DNA of 64,000 nt. Origin: Sphingobacteriaceae bacterium (GTDB lineage: Bacteria > Bacteroidota > Bacteroidia > Sphingobacteriales > Sphingobacteriaceae). Positions within the stretch are counted from its first letter, which is position 1, and each line of letters starts with the position of its first letter. Positions 54,000 to 63,665 of the stretch are shown here, piece by piece. Under the pieces are notes generated by a model that worked only from the letters and a program-made list of their open reading frames with translations, was not told where the DNA came from and searched no databases. The DNA is taken from contig JAQSWM010000001.1 of NCBI GenBank assembly GCA_029266635.1, positions 124,001-188,000 on the forward strand. Direction: 5' to 3'. A program made the translations under genes and the position numbers.

Positions 54000-54494
54000 T
54001 TATCTGTTGCCCAATTCAATGGCTTCTAATGTATGGATTTTTTCTTCTGAAACACAAAAACGAAGCAATGTGCGAACTTTATGCCAACCTGCTTTTCCAG
54101 CCGCTCCAGGATTTAAGTGTAAACAGCTAATTTTTTTATCAAATATAACTTTGAGGATATGGGAGTGTCCGCAAATGAAAAGCTTCGGCGGATTCGCATA
54201 AATCTCAACTTTAATTTTCGGGTCGTACCTGCCGGGATAACCTCCGATATGAGTGATCCAGACATCCAGTTCCTCACATTTAAAACGCAGGTTCTCCGGA
54301 TAGGTTTGCCGCACTTCCCTCCCATCAATATTTCCGTAAACAGCTTTGAAAGGTTTGAATGCAGCAAGTTTATCAGCTACCGCGACATTCCCGATATCAC
54401 CAGCATGCCAGATTTCATCGCATTCATCAAAATACTTAAAAACTGCATCGTCCAGATAGCTGTGCGTATCTGAAAGCAAACCTATTTTAACCAT
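54000..54494 (-). CDS. YfcE/MJ0936-type metallophosphoesterase
   Basis: A 164-residue calcineurin-like phosphodiesterase starting at ATG 54494 (MVKIGLLSDTHS). Metal motifs D-T-H, W-H-A-G-D-I-G-N, Y-G-N-I-D-G and G-H-S-H are present. Substrate unknown; E. coli YfcE acts on phosphodiesters in vitro. An upstream TTG start would overlap trmN6. Two bases separate it from the trmN6 stop. Confidence 0.88.
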   Translation of the reverse strand: MVKIGLLSDTHSYLDDAVFKYFDECDEIWHAGDIGNVAVADKLAAFKPFKAVYGNIDGREVRQTYPENLRFKCEELDVWITHIGGYPGRYDPKIKVEIYANPPKLFICGHSHILKVIFDKKISCLHLNPGAAGKAGWHKVRTLLRFCVSEEKIHTLEAIELGNR

Positions 54495-54496
54495 GA

Positions 54497-55204
54497 TCAA
54501 AAAATAGTAAAGAATGGCTTAAGTGCCGTGATGTATTGCTGAGAGTATTTTTTTTCCTGTTTGTAGATAAAGAAAGCTTCATTTTGCATTTCTTGTTTTC
54601 CGAAGCCGAAGATTAAAATATGCCTGTGGTCTTTTGAAGAATTGAACGACCGAACGGCAATCTGTGTATGCACATTCAAGCCCAGAGAAGCCGCAAGCGA
54701 TGTTATCTGCGGAGTTATTTCCACGGGCAGGATTAGGGCTAATTTCCCGGCGGATGACAAGTGAGCTGAAGAGTCTTCCAGCAACTCTTCGAAGAACTTG
54801 ATGCCTGTGTGCCGTGCCGCCTTCTTTTGTTCGTTGGGATTTGTTAGCGAATTCAGAAAAAACGGCGGATTAGAAACGATCAGGTCATATTTCAATTGCG
54901 TTGATGCGAAATAATCCTGAAAAGATACAGGGTGCATAGCAAGCCGCTCAGCGAAGGGTGAGGATTGAAAGTTACGGGCTGCCGTTGCGGCGGATGGAGC
55001 ATCGTTCTCTACGGCATGGACTTCAGCGGCGGGGAAACGTTGAGCCAGCATCAGGGCGATTACGCCTGTGCCGGTGCCAATGTCAAGGATAGTTTCAGGA
55101 TTGTTGTGTTCAGCCAAAGCAGCAAGCAAAACGCCATCAGTGTTCACTTTCATGGCGCAGTTTGCCTGATCTACTGAGAATTGCTTGAATTGGAAAATAC
55201 TCAT
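54497..55204 (-). CDS. trmN6: tRNA1(Val) adenine-37 N6-methyltransferase
   Basis: A 235-residue class I SAM methyltransferase of the YfiC/TrmN6 group, with opening F-Q-F-K-Q-F-S-V-D-Q, SAM loop I-L-D-I-G-T-G-T-G-V-I-A-L-M-L-A-Q-R and catalytic N-P-P-F-F, the motif of N6-adenine methylation. Modifies A37 of tRNA-Val in E. coli; other targets are possible. Start 17 bases after the purL stop. Confidence 0.88.
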   Translation of the reverse strand: MSIFQFKQFSVDQANCAMKVNTDGVLLAALAEHNNPETILDIGTGTGVIALMLAQRFPAAEVHAVENDAPSAATAARNFQSSPFAERLAMHPVSFQDYFASTQLKYDLIVSNPPFFLNSLTNPNEQKKAARHTGIKFFEELLEDSSAHLSSAGKLALILPVEITPQITSLAASLGLNVHTQIAVRSFNSSKDHRHILIFGFGKQEMQNEAFFIYKQEKKYSQQYITALKPFFTIF

Positions 55205-55221
55205 TCCATTCTTCAGCAGAA

Positions 55222-57444
55222 CTACTCTTCTAGAATGGAATGAAGCACATCGTCGTAAACAGGTTTGAAGTCCTGAATATTGCCGAATTGTTCTCTATCA
55301 ACAAGCATGCTGCCGTTTGTGACCGTACCCAGGTAGTTGAACTCAGTTTCTGATGTAGCCATCAGCTCCACAAAAGCTTCCTGGTTCTCCGGCTTCACCG
55401 AAACTACTATCCTGCCCTGAGCCTCACCGAAAAGGAATGCATCTTTACGAATGCTATCATCAGATTCTATGTCGAAGCCTAAATTATTGGGATTAGCGGA
55501 TTCAAAAAGCGTGACAAATAAGCCGCCATCAGCCACATCGTGCGCAGAGGCGATTAGCCTTTCTTTGATGAGCTGCTTAATCACCTGGTGAGTTGCATAT
55601 TCTGTTTCAAGATCGAAATGAGGCGCAGGCGAAGCGGCAACTTTATGGAATGAAGCCAGGTATTGTGAAGAGGCGATGTCGTTCACACTTTCGCCGACCA
55701 AGTAAATAAAATCTCCCTCTGCTTTAAAATCAGCAGTCATCATATCATCAACGTTATCTAAAACGCCTAACATACCGATCGTTGGGGTTGGGAACACTGG
55801 CCCATCATCTGTGGACTGATTGTAGAAGCTCACGTTTCCGCCTGTAACCGGCGTTTCGAATTTGGTACAGGCTGCTCCCATACCTTTAATTGCGCCTACG
55901 AACTGCCAGTAAACTTCAGGCACGTAGGGATTTCCGAAATTGAGGCAATTGGTAATGGCAACAGGCTCGCCGCCTGCGCAGGTGATATTGCGGGCAGCTT
56001 CAGCCACGGCAATCATACAGCCCTTTTCAGGATCTGCATTTACGTAACGCGAGTTGCAATCTACCGTTAACACGATGGCTTTTTCTGTACCCTTTAAACT
56101 CACAACAGCAGCATCGCAGGGGCGATTAGTGGTCATGGTGGCGGTACCAACCATAGAATCGTACTGTTGAGTTACCCAGCGCTTGGACGCAATATTTGGA
56201 TGCGATAGCAGGTGCTGAGCAACAGCTTTCAAATCCTCCGGCTCCTGAACGGACTCTATGGAAAACTTTTGATATTCTTTATAATAAGCGGGCTCCCTGT
56301 ATTCGCGTTTGTAAACCGGAGCGCCTCCCCCGAGCACGAGGTCGTCTGCAGGCACATCGGCCACCAACTCACCATTCATGTAATACTCAAGGCGTTTAGT
56401 ATCTGTTACCTGCCCAATTTCTACGCAGTTCAAATCCCATTTATCGAAAACCGCCTGCACTTCCTCTTCCCTTCCTTTTTCAACTACGATCAGCATCCGC
56501 TCCTGCGATTCCGAAAGCAGGATTTCATAAGGCTTCATGTTCTCCTGGCGCATAGGCACCTTGTCGAGGTCTATCCGCATACCATGTTCGCCTTTAGCCG
56601 ACATCTCGGAGTTGGAGCAAATTATTCCCGCAGCGCCCATATCCTGCATACCGACGACAGCGCCGGTTTGGATTACTTCGAGCGTAGCTTCCAGCAACAA
56701 CTTCTCCTGGAAGGGATCGCCCACCTGAACCGCCGGCAAATCATTTACAGAATCAGCAGTAATATCTTTTGAGGCGAAAGCAGCACCGTGGATTCCGTCC
56801 TTGCCCGTTGCAGAGCCCACAATGTAAACGGGATTTCCAACACCGTACGAAGTGGCAGAAACAGTTTCGCCAACCTTCACGATCCCCGCCGACATGGCAT
56901 TAACAAGCGGATTAACGTTGTAGCATTCATCGAAAAACAACTCTCCGCCAACGGTAGGTATCCCGAATGCATTTCCGTAATCGCCGATCCCTTTTACCAC
57001 ACCCTTCACCAGCCATTTTGTGCGATCCAGGCTGAGATCGCCGAAACGCAAAGAGTTAAGCTGAGCAATGGGACGTGCGCCCATTGTGAAAATATCGCGG
57101 TTTATGCCTCCCACGCCAGTGGCAGCGCCCTGGTAGGGCTCAAGTGCTGATGGGTGATTATGCGATTCGATCTTGAAAACACAGGCAATTCCATCGCCCA
57201 GGTCAACCATACCCGCATTCTCCTCTCCCGCTTTCGCCAGCATACGCGGGCCATCTTTCGGAAGAGTTTTAAGCCACGTTATTGAGTTTTTGTAAGAGCA
57301 ATGTTCGCTCCACATTACCGAGAAAATTGAAAGCTCAGTGAAATTCGGAGTACGCCCGAGTATCTCTTTAATACGGCTAAATTCTTCGGGAAGTAAACCT
57401 AGTTCTTTGGCTGTTTCGGGGGTGGCAAGCTGGGTATTTTCCAA
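55222..57444 (-). CDS. purL: Phosphoribosylformylglycinamidine synthase subunit PurL
   Basis: A 740-residue PurL of the small, PurS/PurQ-dependent type, adding ammonia to formylglycinamide ribotide in purine synthesis. M-W-S-E-H-C-S-Y-K-N-S, G-D-G-I-A-C-V-F-K-I-E-S-H-N-H-P, G-G-I-N-R-D-I, D-M-G-A-A-G-I and the later tandem PurM-like half D-V-A-D-G-G-L are intact. The only good start in frame is a TTG at 57444, because a stop lies six codons upstream. No other pur gene is in the window. Confidence 0.95.
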   Translation of the reverse strand: MENTQLATPETAKELGLLPEEFSRIKEILGRTPNFTELSIFSVMWSEHCSYKNSITWLKTLPKDGPRMLAKAGEENAGMVDLGDGIACVFKIESHNHPSALEPYQGAATGVGGINRDIFTMGARPIAQLNSLRFGDLSLDRTKWLVKGVVKGIGDYGNAFGIPTVGGELFFDECYNVNPLVNAMSAGIVKVGETVSATSYGVGNPVYIVGSATGKDGIHGAAFASKDITADSVNDLPAVQVGDPFQEKLLLEATLEVIQTGAVVGMQDMGAAGIICSNSEMSAKGEHGMRIDLDKVPMRQENMKPYEILLSESQERMLIVVEKGREEEVQAVFDKWDLNCVEIGQVTDTKRLEYYMNGELVADVPADDLVLGGGAPVYKREYREPAYYKEYQKFSIESVQEPEDLKAVAQHLLSHPNIASKRWVTQQYDSMVGTATMTTNRPCDAAVVSLKGTEKAIVLTVDCNSRYVNADPEKGCMIAVAEAARNITCAGGEPVAITNCLNFGNPYVPEVYWQFVGAIKGMGAACTKFETPVTGGNVSFYNQSTDDGPVFPTPTIGMLGVLDNVDDMMTADFKAEGDFIYLVGESVNDIASSQYLASFHKVAASPAPHFDLETEYATHQVIKQLIKERLIASAHDVADGGLFVTLFESANPNNLGFDIESDDSIRKDAFLFGEAQGRIVVSVKPENQEAFVELMATSETEFNYLGTVTNGSMLVDREQFGNIQDFKPVYDDVLHSILEE

Positions 57445-57511
57445 GACGATATGAGTTGTTTAACAAGCTGCGAATTTAGAAAAAAACGCGGAAGGTTCAG
57501 GTTAAACACGC

Positions 57512-58684
57512 TTAATTAAACTCCAATTCGGTTCCTAAACGGCTGTACAATGCGGCTATTTGCTTACCGACAGCCTTGTAAGAGAATTTAGCCCGTGCTT
57601 CAGCAGCGATCCGCGTGCGATCAAATTGCCGAATGCCTTCTACAATCTCAAGCATCGCTTTGAAGCATGCCTCCTCATTTTCAGAACTGACCAGGATACC
57701 GTTTTCATCGTTCACAACTTCACGTATGCCTCCAACATCAGTGGCAACCATCGGCAGGCCGCAACATAATCCTTCTAAAATCACACAGGGCAAGTTTTCA
57801 TATCTGCTAAACATCACGAAGCAATCAGCCGATTTCATAAGCTCAGCCACTTCCGGATATTCCACTTCGCCATGACTAATAACGCACTTCTTCAGAAGCT
57901 CAGACGATTCTATTTGAAGCCTGATTGCTCTGGGAAGTTCGCCTACCAGGTGAAGCTCAGCTGAAGCTCCGCCACAAAGCAACTTCTCGAACGCTTTAAG
58001 GAGCCCATCTGTATTCTTCTGATATTTCATGGTCGATACGTGCAAAAACACGAACCGACCTCCTCGCGGACGAACTCCTGGACAGTTGAAGATCCCTACA
58101 TCGACAACGTTAGGTATAATCGTTTGAGGAACGTTCGGCGCCCATCTTTTGATTTCCGTTCCGAGCCGTTGCGCAACAGGTATGATGTGATCTACCGACC
58201 GAAGCAATCGTGTAAACAAAATCCGCTTTGCTCTATTCGCCTTCCATAAGCTATGTGGATTCTCCCGGTAAAATGCTGTCCAATGTTCCGTAATTACAAT
58301 AGGAGCACCAACGGAGTTCAATGCGAACTTAGCGGCGAATACGGCAGGAAACAACACTTGACAGTTGATGATCTGAGGCTTCCCTTTCTGATCAATTATT
58401 TCCTTTAGGTACTTCCTGTTGAGCGACAGATACTGCCACATATTATGAACGCTTCGGATAAGCGGAATTTTAGTTGTGGGATAATAAACTGTGTATGTGG
58501 TGACGTTTACCTTTCTGCTTACAATAATTTCCACTTTGCTGATTGATGGATCCTTGACAACGTACAGCACCACATGCTTACATTCTGCCGATGCTGCAAC
58601 CACCAGCCGCTCATTAAAATCTCCATTAAATCTATCAACCCGGCTGGGATACCAACTCGGCAGCACAAGTACATATTTATTCAT
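57512..58684 (-). CDS. GT4-family glycosyltransferase
   Basis: A 390-residue GT-B enzyme. N-terminal P-S-W-Y-P-S-R and I-V-I-T-E-H-W, C-terminal donor domain with F-L-H-V-S-T-M, the family 4 E-x7-E segment F-S-R-Y-E-N-L-P-C-V-I-L-E-G-L and G-L-P-M-V-A-T-D-V-G-G-I-R-E-V-V. It probably adds a sugar to a lipid-linked or surface glycan. It is divergent from porU (52 bases between starts) and 67 bases upstream of purL. Confidence 0.9.
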   Translation of the reverse strand: MNKYVLVLPSWYPSRVDRFNGDFNERLVVAASAECKHVVLYVVKDPSISKVEIIVSRKVNVTTYTVYYPTTKIPLIRSVHNMWQYLSLNRKYLKEIIDQKGKPQIINCQVLFPAVFAAKFALNSVGAPIVITEHWTAFYRENPHSLWKANRAKRILFTRLLRSVDHIIPVAQRLGTEIKRWAPNVPQTIIPNVVDVGIFNCPGVRPRGGRFVFLHVSTMKYQKNTDGLLKAFEKLLCGGASAELHLVGELPRAIRLQIESSELLKKCVISHGEVEYPEVAELMKSADCFVMFSRYENLPCVILEGLCCGLPMVATDVGGIREVVNDENGILVSSENEEACFKAMLEIVEGIRQFDRTRIAAEARAKFSYKAVGKQIAALYSRLGTELEFN

Positions 58685-58722
58685 AATGCTTTTTGCCCAC
58701 GACCGATGCTCTCGAAAATTGG

Positions 58723-58730
58723 TAAATTTG
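58723..58730 (+). promoter_or_regulatory. -7-like element abutting porU
   Basis: TAAATTTG, an exact TAnnTTTG match, ends 6 bases before the ATG at 58737 and lies in the 52-base gap shared with the divergent glycosyltransferase gene. A matching -33 at normal spacing is not obvious. Confidence 0.3.
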
Positions 58731-58736
58731 AATTGG

Positions 58737-61700
58737 ATGAAATACCGCCTACTGCTTTTTCTTCTCGCCGTTTCTGTTCAACTCAGTGCTCAAACGCCAT
58801 ATGGAAACGACTGGATTGTATTTTCTCAAACATACTATAAAATCAAGGTTGCTGAAAACGGGGTTTATCGTATTAACCAGTCGCAATTCCAACAAGCCGG
58901 AGCGCCGTTGAGTTCTATTAACGCAAGAAACATCCAACTTTTTCATCAAGGCAAAGAAGTACCTATTTACATTGCAGGAGAATTTGACGGCAAGTTGGAT
59001 GCGGGTGATTTTATCGAATTTTACGGAGAAAAGAACGACGGAAAGTTAGACAAAGCTCTTTACAGCAATCCCGCAGACCAACCTCACGATTTCTATAGCC
59101 TCTACACAGATACTGCTGCATACTTTTTAACCTGGAGCGCTTCTGTTCCGGGAAAACGCTACATCAACACCAAGATAAGATCCACAGGTCTTACTCCGGA
59201 ATCCTATTTCATGTACACATCTTCATCTTTCTTTACGGATGGAGGTTATTATCCCGGAGAATATATTCTTGCAGCTGCAAGTTTGTCTGAATACACGGCA
59301 GGTGAAGGCTTCTTAGGTTCGCAATATGGCTTGGGTGGCTCTCAGGTAAGAAGTGTAGCAACGCCCAACTTTGATAGCTCGGCTCCCGAGCCAAGCAGGC
59401 TCGAGTCTTTTGTTGCGGGCCGTTCGAATTCAGCTTCCACGAATACGCAAGGATACAATCACCATCTCCGGATTGAAGCCAGCAGCAATGGTTCAGCATT
59501 CAACACCAAAAAAGACACGCTGTTCAAAGCATACCAGACAGTACGCTCCAATGTGCTCTTAAACGCTGCTGACATTGGGGCGAACACTCAAATCCGCTTC
59601 AGTTCTGTAAATGATCTCGGGGCTGTGACCGATTTTCAGGCTCCCGGCTACATCATTATTACTTATGCAAGAAAATATAACCTTGTGGGATTAACTGAGC
59701 TACTGTTTAATGTAAAAGCCTCGGGTGCCAGCACCTTGCTGAAATTTTCCAACTCAGCACTTACCAAGCCTCTCCTGCTCGACCTTAATAATATGCGTCG
59801 GATAATAGCAGACCAGATTTCCGGCTCATTGGAAGCTGTGCTTCCGGCAACGGTGGGTGACAGGAATCTGTTTCTTTACGATAGCACAGCATTCAAGCCA
59901 ACGATTCTGAACCCCGTGCAGTTTACCAATCTAAACCCTTCCTCATCCGATAAAGACTTCCTGCTAATCACGCACCAGTCGCTGTTGCCTGCAGCACAGG
60001 ACTATGCAAATTATCGCAGCCAGAGTGGCTACAAACCACTTTTGATCACTACAGACCAGCTTTACGACCAGTTTTTTTACGGAGTTCATCATCCGCTCGC
60101 TATTCACAATTTTGCCGCGTACATGTTGGCTAAAGCAGCCGTCAAACCCGCTTACATGTTGTTGCTCGGGAAAGGGCAATCGAATTTGTATGTGAGAAAT
60201 GCACAAGGCTTAGCTGCCGATCTTATTCCCTCCATTGGTAATCCGCCGTCTGATGAGCTATTTACAAGCGGCTTGAACGGCACCAATTGGGAGCCTGCAA
60301 TAGCTACCGGCCGCATTGCCGCTCAAACAAACAATGACGTTAGCAACTATTTGAATAAGCTTAAAACATACGAGAGTGAGCCAGACTCTTTGTGGCGAAA
60401 GAATATTATTAATGTCAGCGGAGGCAATACCTTATCAGAAAACATTTCCTGGTCTGGGTTTCAGAGAGCATTTCAAAAGATCGCAGAAGGCGAATATTTT
60501 GGAGCCCACGGAATTGAGTTCCACAAGTTTGTAAATGAGCCGATCACCGACAACCTGCGGCTAAAGATTGCTGCTGAAATCAACAAAGGCGCATCTTTAC
60601 TATCCTTTTTCGGGCATGGAACAGCCCAAGCCACCGAAGTCAATTTTGGCGAACCCGCCGATCTTCAGAATCAAGGCAATTTGCTGGTGTATCTGATCAA
60701 CGGCTGTGATGCCGGAAATCCATTTACTACTTTAACCTTAGGAGAAAAGCTGATATTCGAACCCAACAAAGGTGCTGTGGGTTGGCTGGCTACTTCAGAC
60801 GAGGGCGTTGTTGGTTACCTGGCGCAATTTACAAACATCTTCTACAAGAACGCCTTTAATCTATATTATGGCAAGTCCATTGCGGAGATCATTAAACAAA
60901 CCATCAAGAGCTATCAAAACCCTAACGACAAGATTAACCAGGCACATGCCCGGCAATATCTCTGGCAAGGTGATCCGGCATTAAAATTCTATAGCCCCGC
61001 TAAACCCGATTATTTCATCGAGAACATAGACCTCTTCATCTATCCTTCAAACGCAACGGCGGTGAGTGATTCCTTCGCGGTAGCAATTGTGGCCAAAAAT
61101 TTGGGCAAAGCGTTGGACGATTCGCTGTCCATTTCAATTACACGAACCCTGCCGGATAATTCCGTTGTACAGTATCCCGCCAGGAACTTCAAACCTGTTT
61201 TCAATATCGATACTCTGTTTTATTATATCAAGTCGAACGATGTGAAAACGGGCGGCAATAACAAGTTCGTGGTGACGATTGACGCGAATAACAGCAAGTT
61301 AGAGCTAAGCGAGTCCAACAACACTGCTCAACTTGATTTCATTATGCCAGTTAACGGTGTAAATATTCTTTACCCGAAAAAGTACGCAATCGTTGGCGAT
61401 GCCGCCATTGAGCTGAAGGCGCAATCAAATACTCTCTTGATTGGAAGTGCGGAATACATATTTGAAATAGATACAGTCAAAAGCTTTTCGAGTTCGTGGA
61501 AGAAATCATCAGGAATATTGTCCGACGGATTTATGCCAACCTGGAAGCCTGCATTTACTCCGGAAAATAAAAGAGTTTACTACTGGCGTGTGCGATTCAA
61601 CCTTCCGATTGATCAAGGCGGAGACTGGCAGGAAAGTTCATTTACCTACATAGCGGGAAGCCCGGATGGCTGGAACCAAAGCCATTTTCAGCAATTTGAA

Positions 61701-63665
61701 AACACCGGATTAAAGAACATCGTGATGAACTCCGCGGAGCGACGGTTTCGGTTTGAAAACAGCACGTTTTACACATCAATCCAAACCCGGGGCGATGATG
61801 CTCCAACCACTCTTGAACGCACTTTCCGCTCAGAGCCGGGCGGCAAATTAGCCTTTCGCGGGATGGAATTTACCGGATTTACGCTTATCGCGATGGACCC
61901 GGCCACGCTGAATTTCTACTCATATCCAAGTCCGTACAACTACTACAACGGCACCACAACCGAGGATGTGAACGGCTACACGGGTCAATTCTATTTCGAT
62001 CTGAACTCGGCTGTAGATGTAGACAGCCTGGTGGGATACGTGAACAACATTCCGCAAGGATATTATGTGGTAGGCTATAACGGTAGAAATATTTCGTTGA
62101 AAGACATGCCGCAACGGGCGAAAGATGCTTTCGCGAACCTCGGCACCCTGATTATTAACAATGTAAATCCGGGAGAGCCTTATATGTTTTGGGGGCAGAA
62201 AGGCGGCGCACCTGGAAGTGCTATCGAAAAAATCGCTGATCCTGCCTCTGCTACGCCCGCCCGAAGCCAGGTAATAAAATTTAATTATGAGTATCCTTTC
62301 CCTTTCGACAATGGATCTTACACTTCAGAAAAAGCTGGTCCATCCCAGAAATGGAGTAAAGTGTTTTATAATTTTCTCAAAGAACCCGAAGACTCAATAC
62401 AAATTTCATTGATTGGTGTCGAGGCAAATGGCGCAGAAACCGTGCTCGTGCCTAAAGCTCCGGCAGACTCTCTGGACCTGTCGACCATTGACGCAAGTAT
62501 CTATCCCTACCTCCGGCTAAAAGTGGCAGTTTCTGATAACGTCAATCGTACTCCTGCTCAGCTTAAAGGATGGAAGTTTTTGTATCAGGAATATCCCGAA
62601 GGCACCATCAATCCCGAACTTAAAAATGTCTTTTATGCTAAAACGATACAAGAAGGTGATTCTGTAAAATGGCAGCTGAGCTATCAAAACATATCCAAAT
62701 ACACCACAGACTCTATTCAGCTTTATTACGAACTTACTAAAGCAGATCGCAGCACAACACGCAAATTTGTTAAGAGCTATGCGCCGCTAAACCCATCCGC
62801 CAGTCTTACCGCAGATTTGAGGCTGCCTACACTGGGGCTCAAGGGCGCCAATGTTTTAAAGCTTGAATTCCTGCCCAAAAACCTTCGTGATTCTTACAAT
62901 TTCAACAATTATCTTGCACAGAACTTCACGGTTCAAGCTGACGAAAAAGCGCCATTTGTAGATGTTGTTTTTGACGGAAAACACATTGTAAACAGCGAGA
63001 TCGTTTCGCCTTCTCCCGAGATATCTGTGAGCCTTTTGGATGAAAATACGTTCATTCTGCTGAACGATACAACTGTGCTCGACGTCTATATTAAACGTCA
63101 GGATGAGAGCACCTTCCACCGGGTTTCTTACTCATCAGGAAAACTGATTTTTGCGCCCGCAGGGTCTACATCGACCAACAAAGCAACCGTGATGTACAAG
63201 CCCGATAAACTCGCTGATGGAATTTACACGTTGAGAGTTGAAGGAAGGGATAAAACGGGCAACATAAATTTGACGAACAGTTACGAGATAGACTTTGAGG
63301 TGGTGAACGAGTCGGCAATAAGCAACTTTTATCCCTACCCTAATCCTTTTACCACCAGCATGAAATTTGTATTTACGCTTACAGGTGATAAGATCCCTGA
63401 CAAGATTCGAATACAAATCCTGACCATAACCGGGAAAATAGTGCGGGAAGTGCTGAAGGATGAATTGGGACCTTTGCGGATCGGAAACAATGTTTCAGCC
63501 TTTTCCTGGGACGGCACCGATCAATTTGGAGATCGGCTCGCTAATGGCGTTTACTTTTACAACGTGATGGTCGAGAATTCCGACAAAGCTGAAATCAAAC
63601 ATCGCCAAACCTCAGGAGATAAGTTTTTCAAGAATAATTATGGCAAGATTTATTTAATGCGGTAA
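58737..63665 (+). CDS. porU: Type IX secretion sortase PorU (C25 peptidase)
   Basis: A 1642-residue surface cysteine peptidase. ATG 58737 opens a proper signal peptide (MKYRLLLFLLAVSVQLSAQ); the open frame running back to 58491 overlaps the divergent gene and lacks one. The gingipain-like C25 domain has the catalytic H627 in F-F-G-H-G-T and C657 in I-N-G-C-D-A-G. A long beta-rich middle (about 750-1500) and a T9SS-type C-terminal domain (Y-P-Y-P-N-P-F, F-S-W-D-G-T-D-Q-F-G-D-R-L-A-N-G-V-Y) follow. PorU removes the sorting domain of T9SS cargo and attaches it to the surface. Longer than P. gingivalis PorU (about 1158). Confidence 0.92.
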   Translation: MKYRLLLFLLAVSVQLSAQTPYGNDWIVFSQTYYKIKVAENGVYRINQSQFQQAGAPLSSINARNIQLFHQGKEVPIYIAGEFDGKLDAGDFIEFYGEKNDGKLDKALYSNPADQPHDFYSLYTDTAAYFLTWSASVPGKRYINTKIRSTGLTPESYFMYTSSSFFTDGGYYPGEYILAAASLSEYTAGEGFLGSQYGLGGSQVRSVATPNFDSSAPEPSRLESFVAGRSNSASTNTQGYNHHLRIEASSNGSAFNTKKDTLFKAYQTVRSNVLLNAADIGANTQIRFSSVNDLGAVTDFQAPGYIIITYARKYNLVGLTELLFNVKASGASTLLKFSNSALTKPLLLDLNNMRRIIADQISGSLEAVLPATVGDRNLFLYDSTAFKPTILNPVQFTNLNPSSSDKDFLLITHQSLLPAAQDYANYRSQSGYKPLLITTDQLYDQFFYGVHHPLAIHNFAAYMLAKAAVKPAYMLLLGKGQSNLYVRNAQGLAADLIPSIGNPPSDELFTSGLNGTNWEPAIATGRIAAQTNNDVSNYLNKLKTYESEPDSLWRKNIINVSGGNTLSENISWSGFQRAFQKIAEGEYFGAHGIEFHKFVNEPITDNLRLKIAAEINKGASLLSFFGHGTAQATEVNFGEPADLQNQGNLLVYLINGCDAGNPFTTLTLGEKLIFEPNKGAVGWLATSDEGVVGYLAQFTNIFYKNAFNLYYGKSIAEIIKQTIKSYQNPNDKINQAHARQYLWQGDPALKFYSPAKPDYFIENIDLFIYPSNATAVSDSFAVAIVAKNLGKALDDSLSISITRTLPDNSVVQYPARNFKPVFNIDTLFYYIKSNDVKTGGNNKFVVTIDANNSKLELSESNNTAQLDFIMPVNGVNILYPKKYAIVGDAAIELKAQSNTLLIGSAEYIFEIDTVKSFSSSWKKSSGILSDGFMPTWKPAFTPENKRVYYWRVRFNLPIDQGGDWQESSFTYIAGSPDGWNQSHFQQFENTGLKNIVMNSAERRFRFENSTFYTSIQTRGDDAPTTLERTFRSEPGGKLAFRGMEFTGFTLIAMDPATLNFYSYPSPYNYYNGTTTEDVNGYTGQFYFDLNSAVDVDSLVGYVNNIPQGYYVVGYNGRNISLKDMPQRAKDAFANLGTLIINNVNPGEPYMFWGQKGGAPGSAIEKIADPASATPARSQVIKFNYEYPFPFDNGSYTSEKAGPSQKWSKVFYNFLKEPEDSIQISLIGVEANGAETVLVPKAPADSLDLSTIDASIYPYLRLKVAVSDNVNRTPAQLKGWKFLYQEYPEGTINPELKNVFYAKTIQEGDSVKWQLSYQNISKYTTDSIQLYYELTKADRSTTRKFVKSYAPLNPSASLTADLRLPTLGLKGANVLKLEFLPKNLRDSYNFNNYLAQNFTVQADEKAPFVDVVFDGKHIVNSEIVSPSPEISVSLLDENTFILLNDTTVLDVYIKRQDESTFHRVSYSSGKLIFAPAGSTSTNKATVMYKPDKLADGIYTLRVEGRDKTGNINLTNSYEIDFEVVNESAISNFYPYPNPFTTSMKFVFTLTGDKIPDKIRIQILTITGKIVREVLKDELGPLRIGNNVSAFSWDGTDQFGDRLANGVYFYNVMVENSDKAEIKHRQTSGDKFFKNNYGKIYLMR

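Noticed and set aside
58491-58736. N-terminal extension of the porU reading frame
   Set aside because: It overlaps the divergent glycosyltransferase gene and would bury the signal peptide; ATG 58737 fits much better.
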